Below, one piece after another: positions 47,977 through 57,224 of a stretch of 64,000 bases of DNA. Under the pieces are notes generated by a model that worked only from the letters and a program-made list of their open reading frames with translations, was not told where the DNA came from and did no database searches. Numbering within the stretch: position 1 is the first letter of the stretch; each line of letters begins with the position of its first letter. The stretch covers positions 1,550,001-1,614,000 of the forward strand of contig CAJXPB010000001.1 of the NCBI GenBank assembly GCA_913057905.1, read 5' to 3'. Source of the stretch: an uncultured Pseudomonadota bacterium (lineage in GTDB: Bacteria; Myxococcota_A; Bradymonadia; Bradymonadales; Bradymonadaceae). A program made the translations under genes and the position numbers.

Positions 47977-50900
47977 ATGAAACCACAATACACCCTGCTC
48001 GCCCTCGTCTGCGGCGCACTTGTCTTCACCGCCTGCGGCCCCTCAGACGAGGGCCCTCCGACCGGCTCCATCGAGGGCTCGGTCGCCCTTGAGGGAGGGG
48101 CCGGCCCCGAAGGCATCCTGGTCGACATCCAGGCCGGCGACCGCCGGACCCGCACCGACAGTGAGGGGGCCTTTGTCTTCAACGACTTGCAGCCCGGCGA
48201 CTATGTGCTGGATATCTCGGAGTCGGGCTATGTCTCGCGCCGAACGACGGTCCAGGTCGACCCGGAAGACACCACAGAGCTCGACATCACCCTCGAGCAG
48301 GTCAACGAACCCCCTCGGTTGAATGATGTGTCCCTCGATCCCGAGACGGTCGAGCCCGGTGAGGTGGCGACGTTGAACGTCACGGCGTCGGATCCCAATC
48401 CCGACGATCTCACCTACGAATTCAGCGCAACCGGCGGGTTTGCCGTCGAAGAGTCGGCGGGCGGCGAAGCATCGATTCAGGCCCCTGACACCTTCGGCAT
48501 CCGGGGCAGTGTCACCGTGGTGGTGCGCGACCCCGATGGGCGCTCGGATCGAGAACGTCTGTCGATCGCGACGTCGCAGAACCGTCCCCCGGTGGTCAAC
48601 AGTGTGTCGGTCAACCCGCCGACGTTGAAGCCGGAGGCCACCGGCACCCTCCAGGCCTCGATCGCAGACCCCGACGGCGATACCCTCAGTATAGAGTGGG
48701 ATGCTCCGGCGGGGTGGTCGCTGGGCAGCCCCGAATCCGAGACCACGGACATCACCGCCCCGAATCGGGCCGGCCGTGATGCAATCGTGGAGTTGACGGT
48801 CACCGACGAACATGGCGCTTCGGTTGAATCGGCTATCGCCGTCTCGACGGCGCGCAACGGCGGTCCGACGATCTCAAGCCTCACAGCCAATCCCCCGACG
48901 GTCCAGGCCGGGGGCACGATGGAGTTGAGCCTCGCCGTCGAAGACCCCGAGGAGGGCCCGCTGAGTTACCAGTGGGCCGCCCCGTCCGGATGGTCTCTCG
49001 ATGATCGATTCGCGGCCAAACCCACGCTGACCGCTCCCGACACCCCGGCCGAAACAGCGACCATCGGTGTCACCGTATCGGACTTTCGCGGTGCGACTGC
49101 CAATGCGTCCATCGTGGTATCGACTCGCCGGAATCGCGCGCCCATTATCGAGAATATTTTGCCGGAGACGTCTCGACTCTCCCGCGGCGGCACGGCGGAT
49201 GTAACTGTCTCCGCAAGAGACCCCGAGGGTGATTCTCTGAGCTACCAGTGGTCGCTGGACCAACCTACCTGGAATGTCCAAGGGTCCGGCAACACGGCCA
49301 CTGTCACCGCCCCCGAGTTCGACGGTCGAAGCACTGTTCTCACGGTCACCGCTACGGACTCCCGGGGCGCGAGTTCCTTCGGTTCAATCTCGCTGTCCAC
49401 CGAACCAAACCGCAATCCGGTGATCTCATCGATGTTTGCCGATCAGAATCCGATACCTCGGAGTGGTCAGACGTCTGTCCAGGTAAACGCATCGGATCCG
49501 AACGGTGACGGGCTCAGCTACAACTGGAGTGTAAGCGAATCCGGCTGGGGCATCACCGGAAGCGGCTCGGAGGTCACTGTGACCGGCCCCCAGCAACCCT
49601 CGGCGACGGCCATCGTCACCGTCGATGTCACCGACTCTGTGGGAGCCACCACCTCGGCATCGATTCTGGTGGGCACCGTCGCGAACGACGCACCGACGAT
49701 CACATCACTTCCCCCGTCGCCCACCCCCCTCCCGGTCGGCAGAGGGCCGGACGCGACGTTCACCTACACCCCGACGGCAACCGACCCGGACGACCCGGCC
49801 TCGACCCTGACATGGAGCCTGAAGACCAACCCCACGACCTCGGCCTCGATCGACTCGTCGACGGGACAGGTTTCGTGGAAGACGGATCACAACACTTTCG
49901 AAACCAATGTTGTAATCGAAGTCTCGGTCAGCGATGGGCGCTCAACTGCCTCGCAGACCTTTACCGTGCCTGTCGACGACCTCAGATTCCAGCAGGATGG
50001 AGCCAACTGGTTCGGCGAGGACTATCCCGCCTTCGGCCTCTTCGATAGCGACTCGCGCTCCGATTTCGCCGCGTCTGAGCGGCCCGGAGATACGCTTCGC
50101 TACGTCCTGTCGGATACCGGATATTCCAATTATCAGTCGGTATCTCGCAGTTCGAGCGCAGGATTTGCGTCGTGCGCCTTCAACAGGGCGGGCGACGTCG
50201 ACGCCGATGGAGATGCCGATGTCCTGACGGTGTGCAACGAAGACGGCACCGGTTCGAATCGAATCAAGATCCTGACGTGGACCAATACCGGCAGTAGCTT
50301 CCAGCCAGGCTCGACGTTCGACACGGGAATCAACTCCCGCGCTCGCGACGTACGTGCCACCGATTTGGACAACGACTCCGGCGTCGAACTCGTCGTCGCC
50401 ACTCTCGCCGACGACCTCCTGGTCATCGACAACGACGCCGCCGGCAATCTGTCAGTCTCCCAGACGGTCTCTCCCCCGCCGCCCTCCGGCGCTACGAGCG
50501 GCTTCGCCATTCGACGTCTACGTATCGCCGATGTGGATAATGACCCCGAACTCGAAGTCGTCACCCTCGAGACCTACGGATCCGGGTCGAACACGCAGAC
50601 CCGGGCGTCGGTCTACAGCTTCAGTACGTCCGGAAGCCTCGGAGCAACCCAGAACACTACAACCCCGCTGCAGAGAAACCCACGCAAGATGAATCTCGCG
50701 GATCTCGACGGCGACGGTGCCGCGGATATCGTCGTCAAGACGGACGCCGATGCAAACGGCGAGATCGCCGTGGAGAGCTACCTCAACGACGGGAGCGGAC
50801 AATTCACGCAGACCGGTTCCATCGAATCGTCCGCACTGTGTAACAACACCACAGCCCGGGGCATCGCGGTCGGAGATTTCGACGACGATGGGCTCTCCGA

Positions 50901-51105
50901 CGTAGCCGTCGGCGACGGTTGCGCCGGGCGCGCACACATCGCATTCGGCGACGGCACGGGACAATTCGATGCCTTCATCGCGCTGGACCAGAGCCCCGAC
51001 CTGCTCTCGTTTCCGCCGTTGTTCATCGCCACCGGATCCTTTGACGGCGATGGTATCGATGACCTGTTTATCTCCGACTACTTCGATTTCTCTTTCTACT
51101 ACTAA
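47977..51105 (+). CDS. propeller lipoprotein, paralogue 2 (CPReg-Ig6-FG-GAP)
   Basis: A 1042-residue lipoprotein with lipobox FTAC and the same domain order as paralogue 1: regulatory-like domain, six Ig-like domains, seven FG-GAP blades (FDSDSRSDFAA to GSFDGDGIDDLFI), C-terminal FSFYY. Two Cys pairs of the propeller (ASCAFNRAGDVDADGD...VLTVC and LCNNTT...GDGCAG) match those of its paralogues and are probably disulfides. It is almost certainly co-transcribed with paralogue 1. No strong ribosome-binding site is visible, so coupling is likely. Confidence 0.9.
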   Translation: MKPQYTLLALVCGALVFTACGPSDEGPPTGSIEGSVALEGGAGPEGILVDIQAGDRRTRTDSEGAFVFNDLQPGDYVLDISESGYVSRRTTVQVDPEDTTELDITLEQVNEPPRLNDVSLDPETVEPGEVATLNVTASDPNPDDLTYEFSATGGFAVEESAGGEASIQAPDTFGIRGSVTVVVRDPDGRSDRERLSIATSQNRPPVVNSVSVNPPTLKPEATGTLQASIADPDGDTLSIEWDAPAGWSLGSPESETTDITAPNRAGRDAIVELTVTDEHGASVESAIAVSTARNGGPTISSLTANPPTVQAGGTMELSLAVEDPEEGPLSYQWAAPSGWSLDDRFAAKPTLTAPDTPAETATIGVTVSDFRGATANASIVVSTRRNRAPIIENILPETSRLSRGGTADVTVSARDPEGDSLSYQWSLDQPTWNVQGSGNTATVTAPEFDGRSTVLTVTATDSRGASSFGSISLSTEPNRNPVISSMFADQNPIPRSGQTSVQVNASDPNGDGLSYNWSVSESGWGITGSGSEVTVTGPQQPSATAIVTVDVTDSVGATTSASILVGTVANDAPTITSLPPSPTPLPVGRGPDATFTYTPTATDPDDPASTLTWSLKTNPTTSASIDSSTGQVSWKTDHNTFETNVVIEVSVSDGRSTASQTFTVPVDDLRFQQDGANWFGEDYPAFGLFDSDSRSDFAASERPGDTLRYVLSDTGYSNYQSVSRSSSAGFASCAFNRAGDVDADGDADVLTVCNEDGTGSNRIKILTWTNTGSSFQPGSTFDTGINSRARDVRATDLDNDSGVELVVATLADDLLVIDNDAAGNLSVSQTVSPPPPSGATSGFAIRRLRIADVDNDPELEVVTLETYGSGSNTQTRASVYSFSTSGSLGATQNTTTPLQRNPRKMNLADLDGDGAADIVVKTDADANGEIAVESYLNDGSGQFTQTGSIESSALCNNTTARGIAVGDFDDDGLSDVAVGDGCAGRAHIAFGDGTGQFDAFIALDQSPDLLSFPPLFIATGSFDGDGIDDLFISDYFDFSFYY

Positions 51106-51111
51106 TCTGTC

Positions 51112-51127
51112 CAACGCCGCGGCGTTG
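51112..51127. terminator. palindrome after paralogue 2
   Basis: CAACGCCG-CGGCGTTG is a perfect 16-base palindrome six bases beyond the stop of paralogue 2. It could form a cruciform or a very tight hairpin and may end the two-gene unit. There is no T-tract and no loop, so its function is uncertain. Confidence 0.4.
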
Positions 51128-51180
51128 CGGATCCGCTCGCACTCCGGTATGAAATAAATCGAGCGGTAAAACAGACTTTC

Positions 51181-51199
51181 GGCCGAAATTCTTTCGGCC
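51181..51199. promoter_or_regulatory. inverted repeat upstream of paralogue 3
   Basis: GGCCGAAA-TTC-TTTCGGCC is a perfect 8-bp inverted repeat with a 3-base spacer, 30 bases before the start of paralogue 3. A hairpin in the leader or an operator is possible. It suggests that paralogue 3 is controlled apart from the first two. Confidence 0.45.
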
Positions 51200-51229
51200 A
51201 GACAATGCGTATGTATCGGGAGCCTGACG

Positions 51230-54200
51230 ATGAACTTTCTGCGAACCCTTTTGATGTTAGCGTGTGCGACCATTCTGTTCGGAGTGGTCGCCTGTAACGA
51301 AGACGAAGCGCCGCCGGCGGGGACGATCGAGGGGACCGTCACCCTCGAGACTGGAGAGCCCGCTCAGGGTGTGTCGATCGAATTCCTCGAGATCGACCGA
51401 TCGACGTCGACCGATGACCAGGGAGACTTCGAATTCGAAGGGGTTCGGCCCGATACCTACACGCTCGTCGTGGAGCTCGATTCTTATGTGACCGCCCGCG
51501 CAGACGTCGAAGTCATCGACGGTGAAACGGCGACGGTCTCGGTGACGCTCGACCAGGTCAACGTCGCGCCGACCATCGACGAGGTGGCGCTGAACCCGGA
51601 GAATCCGAGCCCGTCCGAGCCAATTGCGGTGACGGTCTCGGCCTCGGATCCGAATCCCGATACGCTGACCTTCTCGTACGAGGCGACCTCCGGCTTCTCT
51701 GTCGACTCGACCGACGGCAATACCGCCACCGTGGTCGCCCCTGGCTCATTCGGCGCCCGCGGGAGCCTGACAGTCGAGGTTCGTGACGAGGACGGCAAAA
51801 AAGCTCGCGAGAGGCTCAGCCTGTCGACGGTGACGAACAACCCGCCGGACATCAATGGAATCAATGCCACGCCCCAGACGGTCCAGCCCGGCGCGACCGC
51901 CACGATCATCGCTACCGCCAGTGACGCCGAGACCGATGCCCTGGCCTATCAATGGACCGCTCCCGATGGCTGGAGCATCGACGATCCGAACGCGGCCGAA
52001 ATTCAGGTGACAGCCCCAGATACCTACGGCACCACGGGGATCTTCCAGCTCACCGTCACGGATTCAGCGGGTTATTCGGTCGACGCCAGTTTCGGGCTCT
52101 CCACCGCAATGAACAACGGCCCGATCATCTCGAGCATTACGGCCTCGTCGCAGACGGTCGGGCGCGGCGGTGAGATTCAGCTCGACGTCGCGGCCACCGA
52201 CCCGAACGGCGATTCGCTGAGCTATCAGTGGTCGGCGCCCTCGGGGTGGACCTTCGATGACACGGCGGTCGCCGATCCGACGCTGACAGCTCCCGACGCC
52301 CCCGGCGAGACGGCGAGCGTTCAGGTGACTGTCTCCGACGGCAACGGAGCCTCGGTGATGGGTTCGGTCGTCGTCTCGACTCGTCCGAATACTGCCCCGG
52401 TCATCGCCGAGGTGGTCGCGACGAACACCGATCTATCTGCCGGCGGGTCGACCCAGATCACGGCAAACGCAACGGATCCGGAGGGAGACGCGCTGAGCTA
52501 CCACTGGATGGTTGGAAACGCCAATTGGTCAACCAGCGGGTCCGGTACCACGATCACCCTCCAGGCGCCCTCATCGGCTAACAGCTCCACGATGCTGACC
52601 GTCGAGGTCTCCGACGACGTCGGCGGCACCTCTACCAGTACGATCGTCGTCTCCACGGCACCCAACAGCGCCCCTGTGGTGGCCAACATCTACCCGAACA
52701 GCAATCCCGTCGCCCGGGACGCGACCACGCCGATCAACGTTCAGGCGTCCGACCCGAACGGCGATCCGCTCAGCTACAGTTGGTCGGTCGACAACAGCGC
52801 CTGGTCGGTCTCCGGCAGCGGGGCGACCGCCACCCTCGACGCGCCCGACACTCCCGATTCGTCGGTCCTGGTGACCGCCACGGTCTCCGATGGCCAGGGC
52901 GGCTCCACCAGCGCGACCACTCAGGTGCGCACCGCCTCGAACAAGGCTCCGACCATCACGTCGCTCCCCAATATTCCGAGCACCGTCTCGGCCGCTCGCG
53001 GCCCGGCGCTGGACTACCAGGTACAGGCCTCCGATCCCGACGATGCAAACCTGACCTGGGATGTCTCGTCGGTGCCTCAGACCTCGGTGTCGGTGAACAG
53101 CTCGGGCTTGGTCCAGTGGCTGCCCACCCACAAAGACGCCAACACCACCGTGACCTTCACGGTCGAAGCAAGCGACGGCAACGATACCGCCAGCCAGACG
53201 TTCACCGTCCAGGTCGGCGGCATCTCATTTCAGACCGCCGGGAACTTCAGCGTCGGCGATCACACGAGCGTGGGCATCGGCGATCTGGACAACGACGGAC
53301 TCACCGACGTCGGCGGCATGCGAAACTTCGACGAGGACCTCTCCTACGTCCTCTCGAGCGACAATTACAGCACCGAGAACATCTACGACTGGTCCGGCAC
53401 CGTCGACTTCGACAACTGCGCATACGACCGGGCTGCAAACCTCGATGGGGACAACACAACCGACCTCGTAAGCGTCTGTGACGATGACGGGGCCGGCAAT
53501 GCGAACCTCACCCTGGTGACCTGGATCAATCAAATTCCCAACAGTGGCGGGATTTCCGACGGGGTCATCCTCAATACCGGAGTTACCAGCAGTCCGACAG
53601 ATCTGGCTACGGTCGATCTCAACGGCGACGGCGCCACCGAGATCGTCGTCTCGGACCTTTCCGATACAATCCACGTCTTCGACAACAACGGAAATGGCCA
53701 ACTCAGCGTCAGCCAGAGTATGAATCCCGCGGATCCGGTCAACTACTCCAGCGGCTATCAGGTCGAACGAATCCGACCGGCCGATGTCGACGGAGACCCT
53801 CAGATGGAACTGGTGGTCCTCGAGTCGTACACCAACACCGGCGGCTCTATGATCACCCAGGCCGCCGTCTTCAGCTTCAACACCTCGGGCACCCTTTCGG
53901 CTACCCGTGATTCGTCGGTCTCGCTGTTCGACAATCCCGACAAGATGCAGGTCGGCGACGTCGACGGTGACGGTGCTCCCGATGTCGTCACCAAGACGTC
54001 GGGCAACGCCACCGGCAATGTCGCTGTCGAGACCTACCTCAACGACGGGTCGGGCAACTTCCTGTTCGGTGATTCCGTCGATTCGCCGACGCTTTGCAAC
54101 AACACCTCCAACCGCGGCATCGCCATCGGAGACATCGACCAGGACGGCAATGCCGACATCGTGGTCGGCGACGACTGCGATTCCAGCGTGCACATCACCT

Positions 54201-54358
54201 TCGGCCAAGGCGGAGGCTCGCTGGGGCAACTGTTTCAGACCTCCCAGGCGACCTTCGGCTTCGACGAAACCGAAAACGTCTACATCGGCCAGACCAATGC
54301 GGACTCCTACCCCGACATCATCGCCTGGGATTGGGGCCGGTTTTCGGTCTTATACTGA
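51230..54358 (+). CDS. propeller lipoprotein, paralogue 3 (CPReg-Ig6-FG-GAP)
   Basis: A 1042-residue lipoprotein with lipobox GVVAC. It shares the order of the two upstream genes: regulatory-like domain (GTIEGTVTLETGEPA), six Ig-like domains, seven FG-GAP blades (IGDLDNDGLTDVG to IGQTNADSYPDII) and C-terminal FSVLY. Ig domains at the same position are closest between paralogues, pointing to whole-gene duplication rather than domain shuffling. GGGAG lies before the ATG. It is separated from paralogue 2 by 124 bases carrying two palindromes, so it is likely a separate unit. Confidence 0.9.
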   Translation: MNFLRTLLMLACATILFGVVACNEDEAPPAGTIEGTVTLETGEPAQGVSIEFLEIDRSTSTDDQGDFEFEGVRPDTYTLVVELDSYVTARADVEVIDGETATVSVTLDQVNVAPTIDEVALNPENPSPSEPIAVTVSASDPNPDTLTFSYEATSGFSVDSTDGNTATVVAPGSFGARGSLTVEVRDEDGKKARERLSLSTVTNNPPDINGINATPQTVQPGATATIIATASDAETDALAYQWTAPDGWSIDDPNAAEIQVTAPDTYGTTGIFQLTVTDSAGYSVDASFGLSTAMNNGPIISSITASSQTVGRGGEIQLDVAATDPNGDSLSYQWSAPSGWTFDDTAVADPTLTAPDAPGETASVQVTVSDGNGASVMGSVVVSTRPNTAPVIAEVVATNTDLSAGGSTQITANATDPEGDALSYHWMVGNANWSTSGSGTTITLQAPSSANSSTMLTVEVSDDVGGTSTSTIVVSTAPNSAPVVANIYPNSNPVARDATTPINVQASDPNGDPLSYSWSVDNSAWSVSGSGATATLDAPDTPDSSVLVTATVSDGQGGSTSATTQVRTASNKAPTITSLPNIPSTVSAARGPALDYQVQASDPDDANLTWDVSSVPQTSVSVNSSGLVQWLPTHKDANTTVTFTVEASDGNDTASQTFTVQVGGISFQTAGNFSVGDHTSVGIGDLDNDGLTDVGGMRNFDEDLSYVLSSDNYSTENIYDWSGTVDFDNCAYDRAANLDGDNTTDLVSVCDDDGAGNANLTLVTWINQIPNSGGISDGVILNTGVTSSPTDLATVDLNGDGATEIVVSDLSDTIHVFDNNGNGQLSVSQSMNPADPVNYSSGYQVERIRPADVDGDPQMELVVLESYTNTGGSMITQAAVFSFNTSGTLSATRDSSVSLFDNPDKMQVGDVDGDGAPDVVTKTSGNATGNVAVETYLNDGSGNFLFGDSVDSPTLCNNTSNRGIAIGDIDQDGNADIVVGDDCDSSVHITFGQGGGSLGQLFQTSQATFGFDETENVYIGQTNADSYPDIIAWDWGRFSVLY

Positions 54359-54497
54359 AAATCAAGACACCCGGTTGATCCGCTGCGGAATTCGTGCCAT
54401 CGGATCGTTTGATGCTCCATGACGGCGAAAACCGACTGGCCATCCGAAATAGGTGTGCTACATTTGGTGCCTGCACGCGTTCCCCCCGGTGTTCCGT

Positions 54498-55046
54498 ATG
54501 ACGACCTCCATGAAAGACGTACCCGCGCTCACAAATCTCCTGCTCGATGAATTCAGCGTCTTCCGCGACCTGGAGATCGAGGAGTACCAGAGCATTGCCA
54601 CGGCGGTCGACCAGCGGACCTACCAGGACGGCGAAGCGCTGTTCGAGGCCGGCGAGCTCAGTCGAGAACTCTACGGCATCATCAATGGCCGGGTCGAAAT
54701 CCTGCGCTCCGACGAATCCGGCCGCGACCGACGACTCGCCATTCTGGAACCCCACGCCGTCCTCGGCGAGCTCGGCTTCGTGCTCGGCGAACCGCGCACC
54801 GCCACCGTCCGTGCGATCGAACGGCTGGATGTCTGGTGTCTCAACGGCCGCATGTTCGACGCCCTTGCGGAGGCCCACAGCGAAGCCGCCCGCAACATCG
54901 AATCGAATATCATCCGCATGATGGCCCAGCGGCTCTCCGACACCAACAAACAGCTCATCAAGCTGATGGAGGGCAGAGAGGGTGACTATCACGTCGACGA
55001 TGACGACGACATCGAGGACCAACTGATGCGCCGCTGGACGGTCTAA
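54498..55046 (+). CDS. cyclic nucleotide-binding domain protein
   Basis: A 182-residue cytoplasmic protein. It has a Crp-type cyclic-nucleotide-binding beta-roll (about 20-130; GEALFEAGELSRELYGIINGRVEILR, then AVLGELGFVLGEPRTATVRA in place of the usual phosphate-binding cassette), followed by a helical acidic C-terminus without helix-turn-helix. The cassette keeps the Gly-Glu and the Arg-Thr-Ala-Thr end, so nucleotide binding is plausible. With no DNA-binding domain it may act through protein contacts. The ATG at 54498 is chosen because the codons upstream are not homologous. Confidence 0.85.
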   Translation: MTTSMKDVPALTNLLLDEFSVFRDLEIEEYQSIATAVDQRTYQDGEALFEAGELSRELYGIINGRVEILRSDESGRDRRLAILEPHAVLGELGFVLGEPRTATVRAIERLDVWCLNGRMFDALAEAHSEAARNIESNIIRMMAQRLSDTNKQLIKLMEGREGDYHVDDDDDIEDQLMRRWTV

Positions 55047-55135
55047 GCCACCCGACGCATTTCGTCTTGACACCCCGCGCAACCCGGCCCTATAAACCCG
55101 GCCCGCGCAGCGATTTCGCCCTGCGCACCCCCTGC

Positions 55136-55208
55136 GCCGACGTAGCTCAGCTGGCAGAGCAGCTCACTCGTAATGAGCAGGTCAGCGGTTCGAGTCCGCT
55201 CGTCGGCT
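55136..55208 (+). tRNA. tRNA-Thr(CGU)
   Basis: A cloverleaf with acceptor GCCGACG/CGTCGGC, D-arm AGCTCAGCTGGCAGAGC, anticodon stem GCTCA/TGAGC with loop CTCGTAA (anticodon CGT, reading ACG) and T-arm GTTCGAGTC. It matches bacterial tRNA-Thr closely. CCA is not encoded. A run of five T follows, which may serve in termination. Confidence 0.97.
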
Positions 55209-55516
55209 TTTTGTGCTCACAGCTACGGTTTCTCCGGGCTTCCGGCCCGGCTCGCTCGTCTTCGCGGACGGGCGCTGTGTCGGTTGTCCTCGACGATTCT
55301 CCGAATCGACTGCGGGAACCTCCGTGCGCTCGCCCGCGAATCCGTCGCCAGCCGCGTCCGGGTCCCGTCGTCACCGCAGCTGCTGCGCCTCGACCAATTC
55401 CCGACCACTTCCGGTCCGATCCAACGGCGGGACTTCGTATCTACACGGCGCGCAAGCCTCACCGATGCCGTTGGCATCGCCTGCGTCCGCCCACCGCGTA
55501 TCTTCGAAGCTAGAAG
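55209..55516. other. non-coding stretch with a tRNA-3'-end-like relic
   Basis: About 300 bases downstream of tRNA-Thr contain no credible gene. At 55354-55374 the plus strand reads TCCGGGTCCCGTCGTCACC, which resembles a tRNA T-arm plus acceptor 3' half. The rest of a cloverleaf is missing. It could be a decayed tRNA or an old integration scar. The open frames here are shadows of tRNA-like sequence. Confidence 0.4.
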
Positions 55517-55552
55517 TTGGTGCGGAAGAGATTACGTGTTATAAATGTTATA
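55517..55552 (+). promoter_or_regulatory. promoter and operator of the toxin-antitoxin operon
   Basis: TTGGTG (55517-55522), a 17-base spacer and TATAAA (55540-55545) form a sigma70-like promoter. TATAA-ATG-TTATA (55540-55552) is an inverted repeat covering the -10 element, as expected for autoregulation by an antitoxin. This AT-rich patch stands out from the surrounding GC-rich DNA. Confidence 0.55.
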
Positions 55553-55578
55553 TTATTAGCTCTGGGAGGAGGCGAGAC

Positions 55579-55968
55579 ATGGATGTCGTTATTACTGAAT
55601 GGGGATTGCAGTCCTACGTAGATCTTGTCGGCCGACAGAACGCCTTCGGAAAGAAGTACTATCAGTCGACGATTCGGCCTGACGTTGAACTCTTACAGAT
55701 ATACCCAAAGGCGACGAAGTTTCAGAACGGGACGTTCTGGTCCCCGGTGTCGATTGTCTCAAATGGCTTCAAGATGAAGTGGCATAACGTCGGACCGGGA
55801 AACATTCAGCTTCGACTACCCGTCTTTATGCACAACGGAGAAGCCTTCCTTTGCGAGGCGTACGTGAAGAAGGGGATGAAACAGGAGATGCGTCGACTGC
55901 GAAAGTTCCAGGTCCGAGCGAAGTTGATTCGCCAAAAACGCTACCAGCGACGCGGAGTTTTGCCATGA
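55579..55968 (+). CDS. RelE/HigB-like toxin of a type II toxin-antitoxin system
   Basis: A 129-residue basic protein. The C-terminal half resembles the HigB/Gp49 group: a QLRLPVF strand, then EAFLCEAYVKKGMKQ (the family's LxxFxKK block) and a basic helix. Such toxins cleave mRNA on the ribosome. GGGAGGA precedes the ATG. The stop overlaps the start of the helix-turn-helix gene (ATGA), giving the toxin-first order of higBA. The N-terminal 60 residues are less typical, so the family call is moderate. Confidence 0.68.
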   Translation: MDVVITEWGLQSYVDLVGRQNAFGKKYYQSTIRPDVELLQIYPKATKFQNGTFWSPVSIVSNGFKMKWHNVGPGNIQLRLPVFMHNGEAFLCEAYVKKGMKQEMRRLRKFQVRAKLIRQKRYQRRGVLP

Positions 55969-56447
55969 GCGAACCAACAAAAAATGACAGTGAAATTTTT
56001 CGCATCGGCGCGGACATGGTCGAGGCGGGATACTCCCTGGAGTTTGTCAAAGGGGCTATCGACCTCGCCGTTGAATACGAGGGAGCCCGCGAGCTGATGC
56101 GAATGTGGATCGAGGAGGAAAACGAGACGGAACGAGACGCTATCATTGCAGACCTCCAGGAGCTTATCGAGGATGTGGGGGTCGCACAGGTCGAGAAAAA
56201 GCCGTACATTCCGTTCGACGACCTCTCGGAGATTGCCGACGACGTTATGGCGTTTAAGGACCGACTTCGTCAGATCGTCGACGAACAGGGTGGAGTCACC
56301 GAACTGTCTGAACGAACAGGTATTCCCCAACCCTCGCTTTCCCGATTCTTCAACACGGCATCCATGCCACGCCGATCGACGCTGCTGAAAATCGCCGACG
56401 CACTCGAACTCAGCGAAAAGGAGAGCGCGACGGAGTGGACGAGATAG
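55965..56447 (+). CDS. XRE-family antitoxin (HigA-like)
   Basis: A 160-residue acidic protein. A Cro/CI-type helix-turn-helix lies near the C-terminus (about residues 107-150; GVTELSERTGIPQPSLSRFF then TLLKIADAL), preceded by about 100 acidic, helical residues that may wrap the basic toxin. This domain order is typical of toxin-first operons, in which the antitoxin neutralises the toxin and represses the promoter at 55517-55552. It ends 84 bases before the convergent channel operon. Confidence 0.75.
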   Translation: MSEPTKNDSEIFRIGADMVEAGYSLEFVKGAIDLAVEYEGARELMRMWIEEENETERDAIIADLQELIEDVGVAQVEKKPYIPFDDLSEIADDVMAFKDRLRQIVDEQGGVTELSERTGIPQPSLSRFFNTASMPRRSTLLKIADALELSEKESATEWTR

Positions 56448-56531
56448 ACGGTAATGAATGGAGGCAATCACCTCAGCCGGCGACAGTACCGTGCTACTGG
56501 TCCGGGGGCGTGCAAAGCCGAATCAACTTGG

Positions 56532-57224
56532 TCACGTGCTACTGACGAGGCAAAAGAGGAGATCGTCGCTGGCGATAGATGCTTCGAGAGCCGGGTTGAG
56601 TTGGACTTCTACGTCTCCTTTCTTCTTGAATCCCAGCAGCGTAACCCGATCGACGTCGAGCAGAGTGCGACGTAGAGTTCCAACAGTGGTCTGGTCGGAG
56701 TCGACAAACTCGGAGAGGCCGAATGTCTGTATTCGGTGATTCCCACGATCAACCAACTCTTGAAACATCTCCGAGGCCCGACCGGGATTGACGATTGTAT
56801 GGGCGATGAGGTTCGCATCGAGACGCTCCTTGTAGACGATGTCAGTCGTCTGGGGAATGTCGGCCCGCATCACGTCCGCATAGTCCTCGTCGACGATTTC
56901 GGCGAGGATTCGTACATGATCGGGCAACCGAAGCGCCGTGGTGACGGTCTTAATGTCCACTTCGGACGGCGTCTCTCCGGGTTCGATCTGATGGAAGATC
57001 ATCGCGAGCGTGACGCCCGACCAGTCGACTCGCTCGAACGCAGTTCGTTCCGTGTAATCTAATTCGACGTGATCGACCCAGCCAATATCGGCGATGTCGC
57101 GATTCGAGATCACGCGAACAGAATCGGGTCCGCCGGTCCGTCTCCTCCGCTCGTCCAGCTTTGAGAGGACTCTTTGGGCGCAGTCATTGTAGCCCAGAAA
57201 TACAATGTCGCCGCCTATCTCCAC
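56532..57224 (-). CDS. RCK (TrkA-N/TrkA-C) domain protein, channel partner
   Basis: A 230-residue cytoplasmic protein with no membrane helix. It begins with a degenerate Rossmann motif (DIVFLGYNDCAQRVLSKL), continues as an RCK_N-like domain and ends in a TrkA-C-like domain (TVGTLRRTLLDVDRVTLLG to LLFCLV). The GTG start has GAGGGGG nearby and overlaps the stop of the channel gene by ten bases. It is the fourth gene of the operon and most likely adds a second RCK layer to the gating ring of the channel encoded just upstream. Confidence 0.75.
   Translation of the reverse strand: MEIGGDIVFLGYNDCAQRVLSKLDERRRRTGGPDSVRVISNRDIADIGWVDHVELDYTERTAFERVDWSGVTLAMIFHQIEPGETPSEVDIKTVTTALRLPDHVRILAEIVDEDYADVMRADIPQTTDIVYKERLDANLIAHTIVNPGRASEMFQELVDRGNHRIQTFGLSEFVDSDQTTVGTLRRTLLDVDRVTLLGFKKKGDVEVQLNPALEASIASDDLLFCLVSST

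Noticed and set aside
44821-54358. Possible phage or CRISPR-like repeat array, from the repetitive look of the DNA
   Set aside because: The periodicity comes from repeated Ig and FG-GAP domains of about 85-100 and 45-60 residues inside long genes; there are no short identical repeats with unique spacers.
55147-55477. Two small minus-strand open frames near tRNA-Thr
   Set aside because: They contain translations typical of antisense tRNA sequence (such as SGLEPLTCSL and DDGTRTR) and are artefacts.
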